Positions 18,248-26,291 of a DNA stretch of 64,000 nt are shown here, piece by piece. A program made the translations under genes and the position numbers. The notes below the pieces were generated by a model. That model saw only the letters and a program-made list of their open reading frames with translations. It did not search any database and was not told where the DNA came from. The DNA is taken from NCBI RefSeq assembly GCF_020907985.1, contig NZ_JAJJPA010000032.1, forward strand, positions 1-64,000, given 5' to 3'. Every line of letters starts with the position of its first letter. Within the stretch, counting starts at the first letter, position 1. The DNA comes from Kitasatospora humi. GTDB lineage: Bacteria; Actinomycetota; Actinomycetes; Streptomycetales; Streptomycetaceae.

Positions 18248-19423
18248 GTGGACACCGACACCTTCACTGCCCTGCTGACCGGCGAAGGCCGCCGACTCCT
18301 CGACGAGGTCCGGGGGTTGACGCCGTCCGACGAGCTGGCCGCGGCCACCCGGCTGCGCCGCGCGCACCCGGCCGAGCTGGTGTCGGCGGCGATCGGCCAG
18401 GAGCGGCTGCGCCAGCGCGCCCGCGCCAAGTTCGGCGATGACGCCGAGCGGATGTTCTTCACGCCCAACGGAGTCGAACAGGCGACCAGGCGCGAGGTCG
18501 CCGACTGGCGGGCCGCCCGGTTCGCCGCCCTCGGCGTGGCCCGGCTGGCCGACCTGTGCGGGGGCATCGGCGGCGACGCGATCGCGCTGGCCCGGGCCGG
18601 GATCTCGGTGCTGGCCGTCGACCGGGATCCGCTGACCTGCGCGGTCGCCACCGCCAACGCGGCGGCCCTCGGCCTGGCCGACCGGATCGAGGTGCGCTGC
18701 GCCGACGTCACCGGCACCGACACCGCCGGCTTCGACGCGGTCTTCACCGACCCGGCCCGGCGCGGCGCCCGGGGCCGGATCTTCGACCCCGAGGCCTACT
18801 CGCCGCCGCTCTCCTGGGCGATCGAGGCCGGCCGCGCCACCCGCTACGGCGCGCTCAAGGTGGCCCCCGGCATCCCGCACGAGGCGGTGCCCGCGGACGC
18901 CGAGGCCGAGTGGGTCTCCGACCACGGCGACGTGAAGGAGGCGGTGCTGTGGTTCGGCACCGGCGCCGGCGAGCCGCACCGCGCCACCCTGCTGCCCGGC
19001 CGCCACACCCTCACCGGCGGCCGGCTCCCCGACCCCGCCGCCGGCCCGGTCCGCGAGTACCTCTACGAACCGGACGGCGCGGTGATCCGCGCCCACCTGG
19101 TCGCCGAGGTGGCCGAACGGCTGGGCGGCGCCACCCTGCTCGACCCGCACATCGCCTACCTGACCTCCGACACCCTCACCCCCACCCCCTGGGCCACCCC
19201 CTACCGGATCACCGACGTGCTGCCCTTCAACGTCAAGAGGCTCAAGGCCCTGCTGCGGGAGCGGCGGGTGGGCACGGTGGTGATCAAGAAGCGCGGCTTC
19301 GCGGTGGAGCCGGACGAGCTGAGGAAGAAGCTCCGCCCCGAAGGGGTGAACTCCGCGGTGATCGTGCTCACCCGGATCGGGACGGCCCCGATGATGCTGC
19401 TGGGGCAGGAAGCCCCGGCGTAA
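18248..19423 (+). CDS. class I SAM methyltransferase with THUMP-like domain
   Basis: A 391-aa protein. A Rossmann methyltransferase domain lies at about residues 95-220 with motif I LADLCGGIGGDAIALA, the acidic AVDRDP and FTDPARR. The C-terminal THUMP-like part begins after about 290 and includes FNVKRLKALL and IKKRGFAVEPDEL. Such proteins are widespread in actinomycetes but their substrate is not established; an RNA or ribosomal target is plausible. It begins with a GTG, 61 bp from the CIRCE element that serves the divergent groES. The next gene on this strand starts 26 bp further. Confidence 0.85.
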   Translation: MDTDTFTALLTGEGRRLLDEVRGLTPSDELAAATRLRRAHPAELVSAAIGQERLRQRARAKFGDDAERMFFTPNGVEQATRREVADWRAARFAALGVARLADLCGGIGGDAIALARAGISVLAVDRDPLTCAVATANAAALGLADRIEVRCADVTGTDTAGFDAVFTDPARRGARGRIFDPEAYSPPLSWAIEAGRATRYGALKVAPGIPHEAVPADAEAEWVSDHGDVKEAVLWFGTGAGEPHRATLLPGRHTLTGGRLPDPAAGPVREYLYEPDGAVIRAHLVAEVAERLGGATLLDPHIAYLTSDTLTPTPWATPYRITDVLPFNVKRLKALLRERRVGTVVIKKRGFAVEPDELRKKLRPEGVNSAVIVLTRIGTAPMMLLGQEAPA

Positions 19424-19449
19424 TCTGAGAGCAGCCAAGGGAGGAAGCG

Positions 19450-20049
19450 ATGGCCGCCGACCCGACCACCGAGCCGCTGATGTCGTCCAACCCGATCGAT
19501 CTGCTCATCGCGTTCGAAGAGGCCACCGATGTGCCGATTCGACCCGAGTACATCGAAGGGGCCGTATGCATGCCGCCACCTCCGGACTACGACCACAACC
19601 ACGGTGCGATGCAGCTGCTACTCCAGCTCCACGCCGGCGGCTGGCACCAGGTCGGCGTCGGCTGCGGCTTCGCGACCGTGCTGGAGGGCGAGGACGTCCA
19701 GACCCTGGTCATCCCCGACTTCTACGTACTGAATCGGGAGCCGACCGAACTGGACGACGCGTTCCGCAAGGTCCACAAGGGCTGGTACCCGATCAACATG
19801 CTGGCGCTCGCCGGGGAGGTCACCTCCGGCAACCCAGGGACCGACACCGGCCCCGAGTACCGCAGCTACGCCTCCGCAGGCGTCGCCGTCTACGTCCTCG
19901 TCAACCGCGAGGAGAAGCGCGCCCACGCCCACTTCGACCCCGACCCCGCCGCCCGCCGCTACCGCAGCAGCTACGAGGCCCCCCTCGGCGAGAAGCTCCC
20001 CCTGCCCGCCCCCTACCCCGCGCTCGACACCTCGGCTTTCCGCCTCTGA
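19450..20049 (+). CDS. Uma2 family (DUF820) protein, putative nuclease fold
   Basis: A 199-aa protein of the Uma2/DUF820 family, which has a PD-(D/E)XK endonuclease-like fold and is greatly expanded in Streptomyces. The core is visible: EGAVCMPPP, LVIPDFYVL (metal-site Asp), LAGEVTSGNPGTDTGPEYRSYASAGVAVYVLVN. In many relatives the residues before YARAGV include a catalytic-type Lys; here the matching position appears to be Glu (PEYRSY), so activity is uncertain. The function of this family is unknown. It is 26 bp downstream of the methyltransferase gene and converges with the deacetylase gene at a gap of 7 bp. Confidence 0.85.
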   Translation: MAADPTTEPLMSSNPIDLLIAFEEATDVPIRPEYIEGAVCMPPPPDYDHNHGAMQLLLQLHAGGWHQVGVGCGFATVLEGEDVQTLVIPDFYVLNREPTELDDAFRKVHKGWYPINMLALAGEVTSGNPGTDTGPEYRSYASAGVAVYVLVNREEKRAHAHFDPDPAARRYRSSYEAPLGEKLPLPAPYPALDTSAFRL

Positions 20050-20056
20050 TCCGCCG

Positions 20057-20956
20057 TCAGCCCGGCGTCTGGATGTAGTCCTCCAGCCGCGCCACCGCGA
20101 AGCCCTGCTCCTGGATGCGGCTCAGCAGTTCGCCGAACATCTGGGTCATGGTCTCGCCCTTGAGGTCCTTGGGGCCGCGGAAGTGGGCGAGGATGATGTC
20201 GCCGGGGTGCAGCTTGTCGCCGGACTGGTACTGCATGTCGTGGATCTGCATCGTCTCGTGCCACAGCACGATGGCGCGCGGGCCGCACTGCTGGACGGCG
20301 TTGTTGAGGTTGGCGCTGTTGGCACCGTCGCCGTAGGGCGGCCGGAACAGGAACGGCGGGGTGCCGTACTGCTTGGTCAGCACGTCCTGGTCGCCGCAGA
20401 CCTCCTGCTTCTGCACCCCGGCCGACTTGGTGCTCATCGCCGGGTGGTGCAGCGTGTGGTTCTGGATGTGGTTCCCGAGGGCCTGCAGCGGCTTGAAGTA
20501 GTCGTAGTCGTTCTTGATGGCGTCGTCCATCAGGAACATGGTGATCGGGACCTTCAGGTCGTTCATCATCTCGATGAACTTGGGGTCCTTCTCCTCGCCG
20601 TCGTCGATGGTCACGAAGACCACCTTGTCGCTGGTGGGCACGGAACTGATCACCGGGACCTTGCCGGTCGCGGTCAGCTTGATCGGCTTGTCGACCGGCG
20701 GCGCGGGGGGCGCGGGGAGCGGCTGGAGCTTCCACTTCGCCCAGTCGGCGGCCGGCACCGCGCCGGCGACGGCGCTCGGCGAGGCGGCGGCCGGCGAGCC
20801 CACGAGCGAGGGCGAGGCCGCGGTGGCGCCGCCGCCCGGCACCGCGCCCGCGTTGGAGCCCCCACTGCCGCCGCTGCCGGAGCAGCCGCTGACCGTGACG
20901 AGCACGGCCAGGGCGCCTGCCGCCGCTGCCGCACTGCTCCAGGTGTTCGTCTTCAC
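20057..20956 (-). CDS. polysaccharide deacetylase family lipoprotein
   Basis: A 299-aa exported protein. The signal peptide ends in lipobox VSGC with Cys25, and a Gly/Ser/Ala-rich linker follows. The NodB-type fold has VTIDDGEE (motif 1, metal Asp), HIQNHTLHH (motif 2, H-x3-H), FRPPYGDG (motif 3) and a late LAHFRG. It would deacetylate a cell-wall glycan such as peptidoglycan or an N-acetylated polymer; the substrate is not shown. It lies 25 bp downstream of the small gene that follows tsaD, so it probably belongs to the tsaB-rimI-tsaD transcript. Confidence 0.88.
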   Translation of the reverse strand: MKTNTWSSAAAAAGALAVLVTVSGCSGSGGSGGSNAGAVPGGGATAASPSLVGSPAAASPSAVAGAVPAADWAKWKLQPLPAPPAPPVDKPIKLTATGKVPVISSVPTSDKVVFVTIDDGEEKDPKFIEMMNDLKVPITMFLMDDAIKNDYDYFKPLQALGNHIQNHTLHHPAMSTKSAGVQKQEVCGDQDVLTKQYGTPPFLFRPPYGDGANSANLNNAVQQCGPRAIVLWHETMQIHDMQYQSGDKLHPGDIILAHFRGPKDLKGETMTQMFGELLSRIQEQGFAVARLEDYIQTPG

Positions 20957-20981
20957 GGCGCCGGGCTCCCCAGGTTTCTGA

Positions 20982-21260
20982 TCAGTCGTCGGATGCTGCC
21001 GAGACTACATACTCGCTGCGGAACGCCCAGCGGTGGACGGGACGCGCCAGCAGACCATCCGGCGGCTGCGGCACCTCGGCCGGTTCGGCCCGCTCCGGCC
21101 ACCAGCTGATCACCAGGACCCTCTCACCCGGCGCGCTGAACAGCTCCGTCCGGGCCGCCCCGGCCCCGGCCAGCGCCGGCACCGCCTGCTCCCGGGCCCA
21201 GGCCAGCAGTTCGCCCCCGCGCCCGTCGGCCGCGCGGGCCTCCCACATCGCCGCCCTCAC
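20982..21260 (-). CDS. small protein of unknown function coupled to tsaD
   Basis: A 92-aa protein that I do not recognise. Its GTG start overlaps the tsaD stop (GTGA), which supports translation. It has an N-terminal Ala/Arg-rich helix ([23 protein letters not shown]) and a beta-like stretch [11 protein letters not shown], followed by RWAFRSEYV. No signal peptide or metal motif is seen. The pattern of an amphipathic helix followed by strands with Trp pairs is consistent with a small globular domain. An ATG 12 bp further in is an alternative start. A protein of this kind after tsaD may be lineage-specific. Confidence 0.7.
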   Translation of the reverse strand: MRAAMWEARAADGRGGELLAWAREQAVPALAGAGAARTELFSAPGERVLVISWWPERAEPAEVPQPPDGLLARPVHRWAFRSEYVVSAASDD

Positions 21261-22351
21261 GACTGCCCGAGCGCCCGGTAGGCCTCGCCGTGGACGTCCG
21301 TGTGCTCCGGAGCCGGCACCGACACCTCGGTGAGCGGCAGCGAGGAGTCGGCGGAGAGGTCGAACGCCGAGGGCTCCCGGTCGCGCCAGACCATCTCGGC
21401 GCCGAGCGCGGCCACCATCGCCCCGTTGTCGGTGCACAGGCCGGGCCGCGGCACCCGCAGCCGGATGCCGGCCCGCTCGCAGCGCTGCTCGGCCAGGGCG
21501 CGCAGCCTGGAGTTGGCCGCCACACCGCCGCCGATCATCAGGTGGTCGACGTCGTGGTCCTTGCAGGCCTTGATCGCCTTGCGGGTCAGCACGTCGGTGA
21601 CCGCCTCCTGGAAGGAGGCCGCGACGTCCGCGATCGGCACCTCCTCGCCGGCCCGCCGCTTGGCCTCCACCCAGCGGGCCACCGCGGTCTTCAGGCCGGA
21701 GAACGAGAAGTCGTACTCCGGGTCCTTCGGTCCGCTCAGGCCGCGCGGGAAGTGGATCGCCTTGCGGTCGCCCTCGCGGGCCCGGCGGTCCACCACCGGT
21801 CCGCCGGGGAAGCCCAGGCCGAGCACCCGGGCCACCTTGTCGAACGCCTCGCCGGCCGCGTCGTCGATGGTGGCGCCGAGCGGTCGCACGTCGGAGGTGA
21901 TGTCACCGGTGAGCAGCAGCGAGGAGTGGCCGCCGGAGACCAGCAGCGCCATGGTCGGCTCGGGCAGCCGGCCGTGCTCCAACTGGTCCACGCAGATGTG
22001 CGAGGCGAGGTGGTTGACCCCGTACAGCGGCTTGTCGAGCGCCCAGGCGTAGGCCTTGGCGGCCGAGACGCCGACCAGCAGCGCGCCGGCCAGCCCGGGG
22101 CCGGCGGTGACCGCGATGCCGTCCAGGTCGCTCGCCTTGACCCCGGCGGTGTCCAGGGCCCGCTGGATGGTGGGGACCATCGCCTCCAGGTGCGCCCGGC
22201 TGGCGATCTCCGGGACCACCCCGCCGAACCGGGCGTGGTCGTTGACGCTGGAGGCCACCGCGTCGGCGAGCAGCGTGGTGCCGCGCACGATGCCGACGCC
22301 GGTCTCGTCGCAGGAGGTTTCGATGCCCAGGACGAGCGGTTCGTCAGCCAT
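21257..22351 (-). CDS. tsaD: tRNA N6-threonylcarbamoyladenosine transferase TsaD
   Basis: The 364-aa ASKHA-fold enzyme transfers the threonylcarbamoyl group to A37 of ANN-decoding tRNAs together with TsaB and TsaE. It starts with [14 protein letters not shown]. The metal-binding H-x3-H is in [23 protein letters not shown] and [13 protein letters not shown] are further family motifs. The C-terminus extends about 20 residues past the usual end. It overlaps rimI by 8 nt and the downstream small gene by 4 nt, in an operon tsaB-rimI-tsaD. Confidence 0.96.
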   Translation of the reverse strand: MADEPLVLGIETSCDETGVGIVRGTTLLADAVASSVNDHARFGGVVPEIASRAHLEAMVPTIQRALDTAGVKASDLDGIAVTAGPGLAGALLVGVSAAKAYAWALDKPLYGVNHLASHICVDQLEHGRLPEPTMALLVSGGHSSLLLTGDITSDVRPLGATIDDAAGEAFDKVARVLGLGFPGGPVVDRRAREGDRKAIHFPRGLSGPKDPEYDFSFSGLKTAVARWVEAKRRAGEEVPIADVAASFQEAVTDVLTRKAIKACKDHDVDHLMIGGGVAANSRLRALAEQRCERAGIRLRVPRPGLCTDNGAMVAALGAEMVWRDREPSAFDLSADSSLPLTEVSVPAPEHTDVHGEAYRALGQS

Positions 22352-22838
22352 GGTCTTCCTCGGTGTGGTTCGTCGTCGGGTGGTCGAGGCGCATCACCAG
22401 CGCGTCGACGTTCGCGGGCTGGTAGTAGCCGCGCCGGATGCCGACCGGCACGAAGCCGTGCCGCTCGTACAGGTGCTGGGCGCGGACGTTGTCCACCCGC
22501 ACCTCCAGCAGCAGTTCGGCACAGCCGCGCCGGGCCGACTCGGTGATCAGATCGGTGAGCAGCAGCGCGCCCAGGCCGCGGCCCTGGTGGTGGTCGGCCA
22601 CGGCGATGGTCTGCACGTCGCCCTCCTCACCGACCGCCATCAGGCCGGCGTACCCGGCGATGGCGCCGTCCTCGGTGACGGCCACCGTGTAGTGGCGGCT
22701 GCCGCCGGGGTGGGCCTCCGCCAGCTCGGACCAGTACATGCCGCGCGACCAGGCGTCCTCCGGGAAGAGCTGGAGCTCCAGCTCCATCACCGGCTCGATG
22801 TCCCACCAACGCATCGGGCGCAGCGCGAGACGACTCAC
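22344..22838 (-). CDS. rimI: ribosomal protein S18-alanine N-acetyltransferase RimI
   Basis: A 164-aa GNAT-fold acetyltransferase. The acetyl-CoA site is [17 protein letters not shown]; the later part has [22 protein letters not shown]. RimI acetylates the N-terminal Ala of S18 and its gene sits between tsaB and tsaD in many bacteria. It overlaps tsaB by 4 nt and tsaD by 8 nt, so the three are translated together. Confidence 0.92.
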   Translation of the reverse strand: MSRLALRPMRWWDIEPVMELELQLFPEDAWSRGMYWSELAEAHPGGSRHYTVAVTEDGAIAGYAGLMAVGEEGDVQTIAVADHHQGRGLGALLLTDLITESARRGCAELLLEVRVDNVRAQHLYERHGFVPVGIRRGYYQPANVDALVMRLDHPTTNHTEEDHG

Positions 22839-23488
22839 GCCGGCAGCACCGCCTTGTAGCCCGCGGGCACCTGGGCGTCCGGGCGGCGCAGGTAGAGCGG
22901 CGCGTTGGGCAGCAGCTCGCGCCCGGCGGCCAGCTCGGTGACCGCGAAGTCGGCCAGCGCGCCGGCCGAGAGGTGCTCGGGGCCACGGGCGCCCGGGAAG
23001 GCCTCGGGGTAGAGCAGCGCACCCGCGCCCACCGAGACCTCGCGCACCGCCAGGTCGCCGGGCCGGTCCACCGCGGGGCCGGCGGTCCGGCGGCCCTCGG
23101 CGTCGTAGTCGGCCCAGTAGACCTCCTTGCGCCGGGCGTCGGTGGCGGCGGTGAACGGACCGGCCAGCCCTTCGGTGCGGGCCTGGTGGGCGATCGCGTC
23201 CAGCGAGCAGACGCCGTGCACCGGCAGGCCGAGCGCGTGGCCGAGCGCGGCGGCGGTGACCAGGCCGACCCGCAGGCCGGTGTACGGGCCGGGGCCGACG
23301 CCGACCGCGATCGCGGTCAGCTCCCGCTTGTCCACGCCGGCCTCGGCCAGCACCCGGCCGATCGCGGGCAGCAGGAGTTCGCCGTGCCGTCGGGCGTCGA
23401 CCTGGTAGGTCTGCGCCAGGACGGCCGTGCCGTCGTGGACGGCGGCGGTGACGGCGGGGGTAGCGGTGTCGAACGCGAGCAGCAGCAC
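22835..23488 (-). CDS. tsaB: tRNA t6A biosynthesis protein TsaB
   Basis: A 217-aa inactive ASKHA paralogue that pairs with TsaD for t6A synthesis. Motifs are LLLAFDTATPAVTAAV, VGVGPGPYTGLRVGL and DARRKEVYWADY. The GTG at 23488 is chosen as start because the family sequence begins directly there, although the ribosome-binding site is weak (GGA 4-5 nt upstream). It is the first gene of the tsaB-rimI-tsaD block. Confidence 0.93.
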   Translation of the reverse strand: MLLLAFDTATPAVTAAVHDGTAVLAQTYQVDARRHGELLLPAIGRVLAEAGVDKRELTAIAVGVGPGPYTGLRVGLVTAAALGHALGLPVHGVCSLDAIAHQARTEGLAGPFTAATDARRKEVYWADYDAEGRRTAGPAVDRPGDLAVREVSVGAGALLYPEAFPGARGPEHLSAGALADFAVTELAAGRELLPNAPLYLRRPDAQVPAGYKAVLPA

Positions 23489-23636
23489 GGATCCAAGGTT
23501 AGAGGGTTCCCGGAGTGAGCTATTCGTACCGGTACGGAACACACGTTCGCAGCTGCTCCGGGCCGGGGCCGGAACCTGGCACGATAGGACGGTCATGGGA
23601 CGGTCTTGGGACGGTCATTCGCGAAGACGGGAGCGC

Positions 23637-24212
23637 ATGGTGGCGAAGACAGGTCCTGCGGTCACGGTCGCCGCCCTGACCCTGGCCGCGCTGGCGCTGG
23701 TCACCGTGCTCGCCGTGCAGGCCGAGGGCACCGCCCGCACCGCCGCGCCCGCACCACAGGCCACGGCGACCGTGACGGCACCCACCCCCTCGCCCACCGC
23801 CTCCCCCTCGCCCACCCCGCAGCCGCTGCCCTCGGCGGCCGCGGTCGGCAGCACCCGGCGGGTGGTGTACTCGATCGGCGCCAAGCAGGTCTGGCTGGTC
23901 GATCCGAAGAAGGATCCGCAGGTCGTGGCGGCCTTCCTGGTGGAGCCTGGCTCGGTGAACCCGGCTCCGGGCAGCTACACGGTCTCGTCCAGGTCGGCCG
24001 CCGCCCGCGGCACCGACGGCCGGGCGGTGGAGCACGTGGTCCGGTTCGGCGAGCACGGCGGTACCGTCTTCGGCTTCAGCGCGGCGGTGGACGGCAGCAC
24101 GCCGGCCGCCGACCCGAACACCAGGACGGGCGGCATCCGCTCCACCCGGGAAGACGGTCAGGCGCTCTGGGACTTCGCGGGGATCGGCACCCGGGTCCTG
24201 GTGCTGCCCTGA
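23637..24212 (+). CDS. membrane-anchored YkuD-like protein lacking catalytic residues
   Basis: A 191-aa protein with an N-terminal membrane helix (about 7-28), a Pro/Thr/Ser-rich linker (about 38-68) and a C-terminal domain that follows the L,D-transpeptidase pattern: VVYSIGAKQVWLVD, PAPGSYTVSSRS, VVRFGEHGGTVFGFS, and GGIRSTREDGQALWDFAGIGTRVLVL. In active enzymes GFH and SHGCIR hold the catalytic His and Cys. Here these read GFS (146-148) and TGGIR (164-168), so the enzyme would be dead. A role as a peptidoglycan-binding or regulatory relic is inference. The start at 23637 follows GGGAG; a start at 23595 would add 14 residues. It is the only plus-strand gene in this stretch. Confidence 0.75.
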   Translation: MVAKTGPAVTVAALTLAALALVTVLAVQAEGTARTAAPAPQATATVTAPTPSPTASPSPTPQPLPSAAAVGSTRRVVYSIGAKQVWLVDPKKDPQVVAAFLVEPGSVNPAPGSYTVSSRSAAARGTDGRAVEHVVRFGEHGGTVFGFSAAVDGSTPAADPNTRTGGIRSTREDGQALWDFAGIGTRVLVLP

Positions 24213-24346
24213 GCCTCGCCGGCCTGGTCGGCGGGCGCGGGCGGGGTGCAGACCGCAGCGGCGGCGGCGCAGGAGGCGAGCAACCGGCTCATCGGGACCG
24301 GTGCCTCGGTGGACCGACCGGGCTGCTCGGCGGGGCTGCTGGTCAT
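24158..24346 (-). CDS. short candidate ORF behind an iron-box-like site
   Basis: A 62-aa reading frame, MTSSPAEQPGRSTEAP then VPMSRLLASCAAAAAVCTPP and a basic tail. GGGAG lies 5 nt before the ATG and an iron-box-like palindrome begins 12 bp upstream of the start. The middle could form a short hydrophobic helix with two Cys. Its end overlaps the converging YkuD-like gene by 55 bp, which counts against it. No family was recognised. If real, it would be induced by low iron. Confidence 0.5.
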   Translation of the reverse strand: MTSSPAEQPGRSTEAPVPMSRLLASCAAAAAVCTPPAPADQAGEAQGSTRTRVPIPAKSQSA

Positions 24347-24357
24347 CGCGACTCCCT

Positions 24358-24375
24358 AGTTAGGCACACCTAACT
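24358..24375. promoter_or_regulatory. iron-box-like palindrome (DmdR/IdeR type)
   Basis: AGTTAGGCACACCTAACT has perfect 7-bp arms and a 4-bp centre. It resembles the inner part of the DtxR/DmdR consensus TTAGGTTAGGCTAACCTAA. It lies 12-29 bp upstream of the ATG of the 62-aa ORF, where a repressor would act on promoter or start. Confidence 0.6.
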
Positions 24376-24419
24376 GCGAGAACCATCCCATCACGGCGAC
24401 GAGCCCGGCCGCAACACCA

Positions 24420-24438
24420 TGCCGACAGCCTGTCGGCA
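24420..24438. repeat. 19-bp palindrome after tsaE
   Basis: TGCCGACAGCCTGTCGGCA has perfect 9-bp arms about a central C. CCTGTCGGC recurs at 24449-24457. It lies 65 bp past the tsaE stop and may be a weak terminator or a protein-binding site. Confidence 0.5.
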
Positions 24439-24503
24439 ACCGCCTCAGCCTGTCGGCTGCGGTTCGTCCCGCCGACACCGGGTTCGGCCCGTCGGCGCCC
24501 GGT

Positions 24504-25007
24504 TCAGTCCAACGCCGAGGACAGGTCGACGCCGTCCCAGCGCGGCCCGAACCCGGTCAGCGCGAGCACCCGGGGATCCGCGTCGTCCTCCTGCGCCGCG
24601 TCCCCGCCCAGCGCCCGCTCGATGCGCACCTCCAGCCGGCTCTCCGACAGCCCTTCGACCCTGCCCTCGCCCCACTCGACCACGATCACCGACTCGGGCA
24701 GCGAGACGTCCAGGTCGAGGTCCTCCATCTCGTCCAGCCCGCCGCCGAGCCGGTAGGCGTCGACGTGCACCAGGGCGGGTCCGCCGACCAGCGAGGGATG
24801 CACCCGGGCGATCACGAAGGTCGGCGAGGTGACCGCCCCGCGCACCCCGAGGCCCTCGCCCAGGCCGCGGGTCAGGGTGGTCTTGCCGGCACCCAGCTCC
24901 CCCGAGAGCAGCACCAGGTCGCCGGGGCGCAGCAGTGCGGCCAGTCGCCGCCCGAGGGCGGTCATCCGCTCGGCCGACGGGACGGTGATGGTGGCGTGCG
25001 CTCCCAT
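24504..25007 (-). CDS. tsaE: tRNA t6A biosynthesis ATPase TsaE
   Basis: A 167-aa P-loop ATPase needed to reset the TsaB-TsaD complex in t6A synthesis. Walker A is SGELGAGKTTLTRGLG. TSPTFVIA, HVDAYRLGG and VVEWGEG are typical for the family. ATG 25007 has AAGAGGAACC upstream. It is separated from tsaB-rimI-tsaD by the YkuD-like gene and the iron-box region, and lies 146 bp after the alpha/beta-hydrolase gene. Confidence 0.93.
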   Translation of the reverse strand: MGAHATITVPSAERMTALGRRLAALLRPGDLVLLSGELGAGKTTLTRGLGEGLGVRGAVTSPTFVIARVHPSLVGGPALVHVDAYRLGGGLDEMEDLDLDVSLPESVIVVEWGEGRVEGLSESRLEVRIERALGGDAAQEDDADPRVLALTGFGPRWDGVDLSSALD

Positions 25008-25153
25008 GGTTCCTCTTGTCTGCAAGTGGTCGGTGGCCTGTCAGCCAACGGTGCCACATTCACCGTCGAGCCCGCACCGAGCGGTCGTTCCGTCCGGCTC
25101 CGGGAACCATCCTCCCCGGTGAGCACCGGCTCCCGGGGCCGGGCCCGGGCCGC

Positions 25154-26284
25154 TCAGCCCTCGTCCGCCGCCAACTGCCGCAGCCGCGCCGGCAGCGGCA
25201 GCCCGGTGCGGCAGAGCAGCCGCGCCAGCTGTCGGTCCACCTCGTCCGAGCTTTCCAGCAGCACCAGGTGGCCGGCCCCCGGCAGCAGCTCCAGTTCGGC
25301 CTCCGGCAGCGTCCGGGCGATGGCCGCGCTGTGCGAGGCGGGCGTCAGCAGGTCGTCGGTGCCGGCCAGCACCAGCACCGGCAGCGGGGGCAGCGCGGCC
25401 AGCGCACCGGCCTTGTCGTGCGCGCTGAACACCGGGTAGAACTCGGCGACCACGTCGATCGGCGTGCTGTCCAGCAGCTGCTCGGCGAACCGCGCGATGC
25501 CCGGGTCCACGTCCTTGCCGCCGTTGCCGAACGAGAACCGGCGGTAGAAGACCGCCGCGATGTCGGCCCCGGCCCGCCGGGTGGCCTCCACCAGGCCGAC
25601 CTGACTGCCCAGCAGCCTCACCACGCCGGGGCCGAGCCGCCGCCAGACCTTCATCCCGGTCGAGCTCAGGCCCAGGTCGATGGAGTCCCAGTCCCCGGCC
25701 GTGGTGCCGATCAGCGCCACCGCCGCCACCCGGTCGACGAACAGCTCGGGGCGCTGCTCGGCCAGCGCCATCACGGTCATGCCGCCCATCGAGTGGCCGA
25801 CCAGCACGACCGGCCCGGTCGGCACCACCGCGTCGAGGACGGCCCCGAGGTCGCTGCCCAGCTGGTCGATGGTGGCCGGCCGGCCGCCGAGGTAGGAGCG
25901 GGAGCGCTCGGAGCGGCCGTGGCTGCGCTGGTCCCAGAAGACCAGCCGCAGACCGCCGCGCAGCACCGCCCGCTGGAAGTGGAAGCTGTCCTGGTTGAGG
26001 CAGTAGCCGTGGCAGAAGACCACGGTCGGCGCACCGGGCAGGGCCTGCTCCGGCTCGTCCACCTCGACGTACAGCTCGGTGCCGTCGGCGGCCGCCACCA
26101 TGCGGGGCCGACCGCGCAGCGAGCCGAACGGGGCGGCGGCGTCCAGCTCCTCCCGGGCCCGCCGCCGGGCCCGGCCAAGGGTGAGCCGCTCGATCGCGAC
26201 GCCCGCGGCGGCGCCGGCGGCCAGCACGCCCAGGCCGATCAGGCCGGCCCGGCCGACCGCGTTGCCACCGCCGCCCTCGGTCAT
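25154..26284 (-). CDS. alpha/beta-fold hydrolase with N-terminal membrane segment
   Basis: A 376-aa serine hydrolase. An N-terminal hydrophobic segment (AGLIGLGVLAAGAAAGVAI, about 14-32) could anchor it. The catalytic set is visible: oxyanion region FCHGYCLNQDSF, nucleophile elbow VGHSMGG, Asp in LAGTDDLLTP and His in PGAGHLVLLE. The substrate is unknown. It follows alr by 7 bp and so is likely in the glmS-acpS-nnr-alr transcript. A gene of this type next to alr is common in Streptomyces. Confidence 0.88.
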   Translation of the reverse strand: MTEGGGGNAVGRAGLIGLGVLAAGAAAGVAIERLTLGRARRRAREELDAAAPFGSLRGRPRMVAAADGTELYVEVDEPEQALPGAPTVVFCHGYCLNQDSFHFQRAVLRGGLRLVFWDQRSHGRSERSRSYLGGRPATIDQLGSDLGAVLDAVVPTGPVVLVGHSMGGMTVMALAEQRPELFVDRVAAVALIGTTAGDWDSIDLGLSSTGMKVWRRLGPGVVRLLGSQVGLVEATRRAGADIAAVFYRRFSFGNGGKDVDPGIARFAEQLLDSTPIDVVAEFYPVFSAHDKAGALAALPPLPVLVLAGTDDLLTPASHSAAIARTLPEAELELLPGAGHLVLLESSDEVDRQLARLLCRTGLPLPARLRQLAADEG

Positions 26285-26291
26285 CCGCGGC

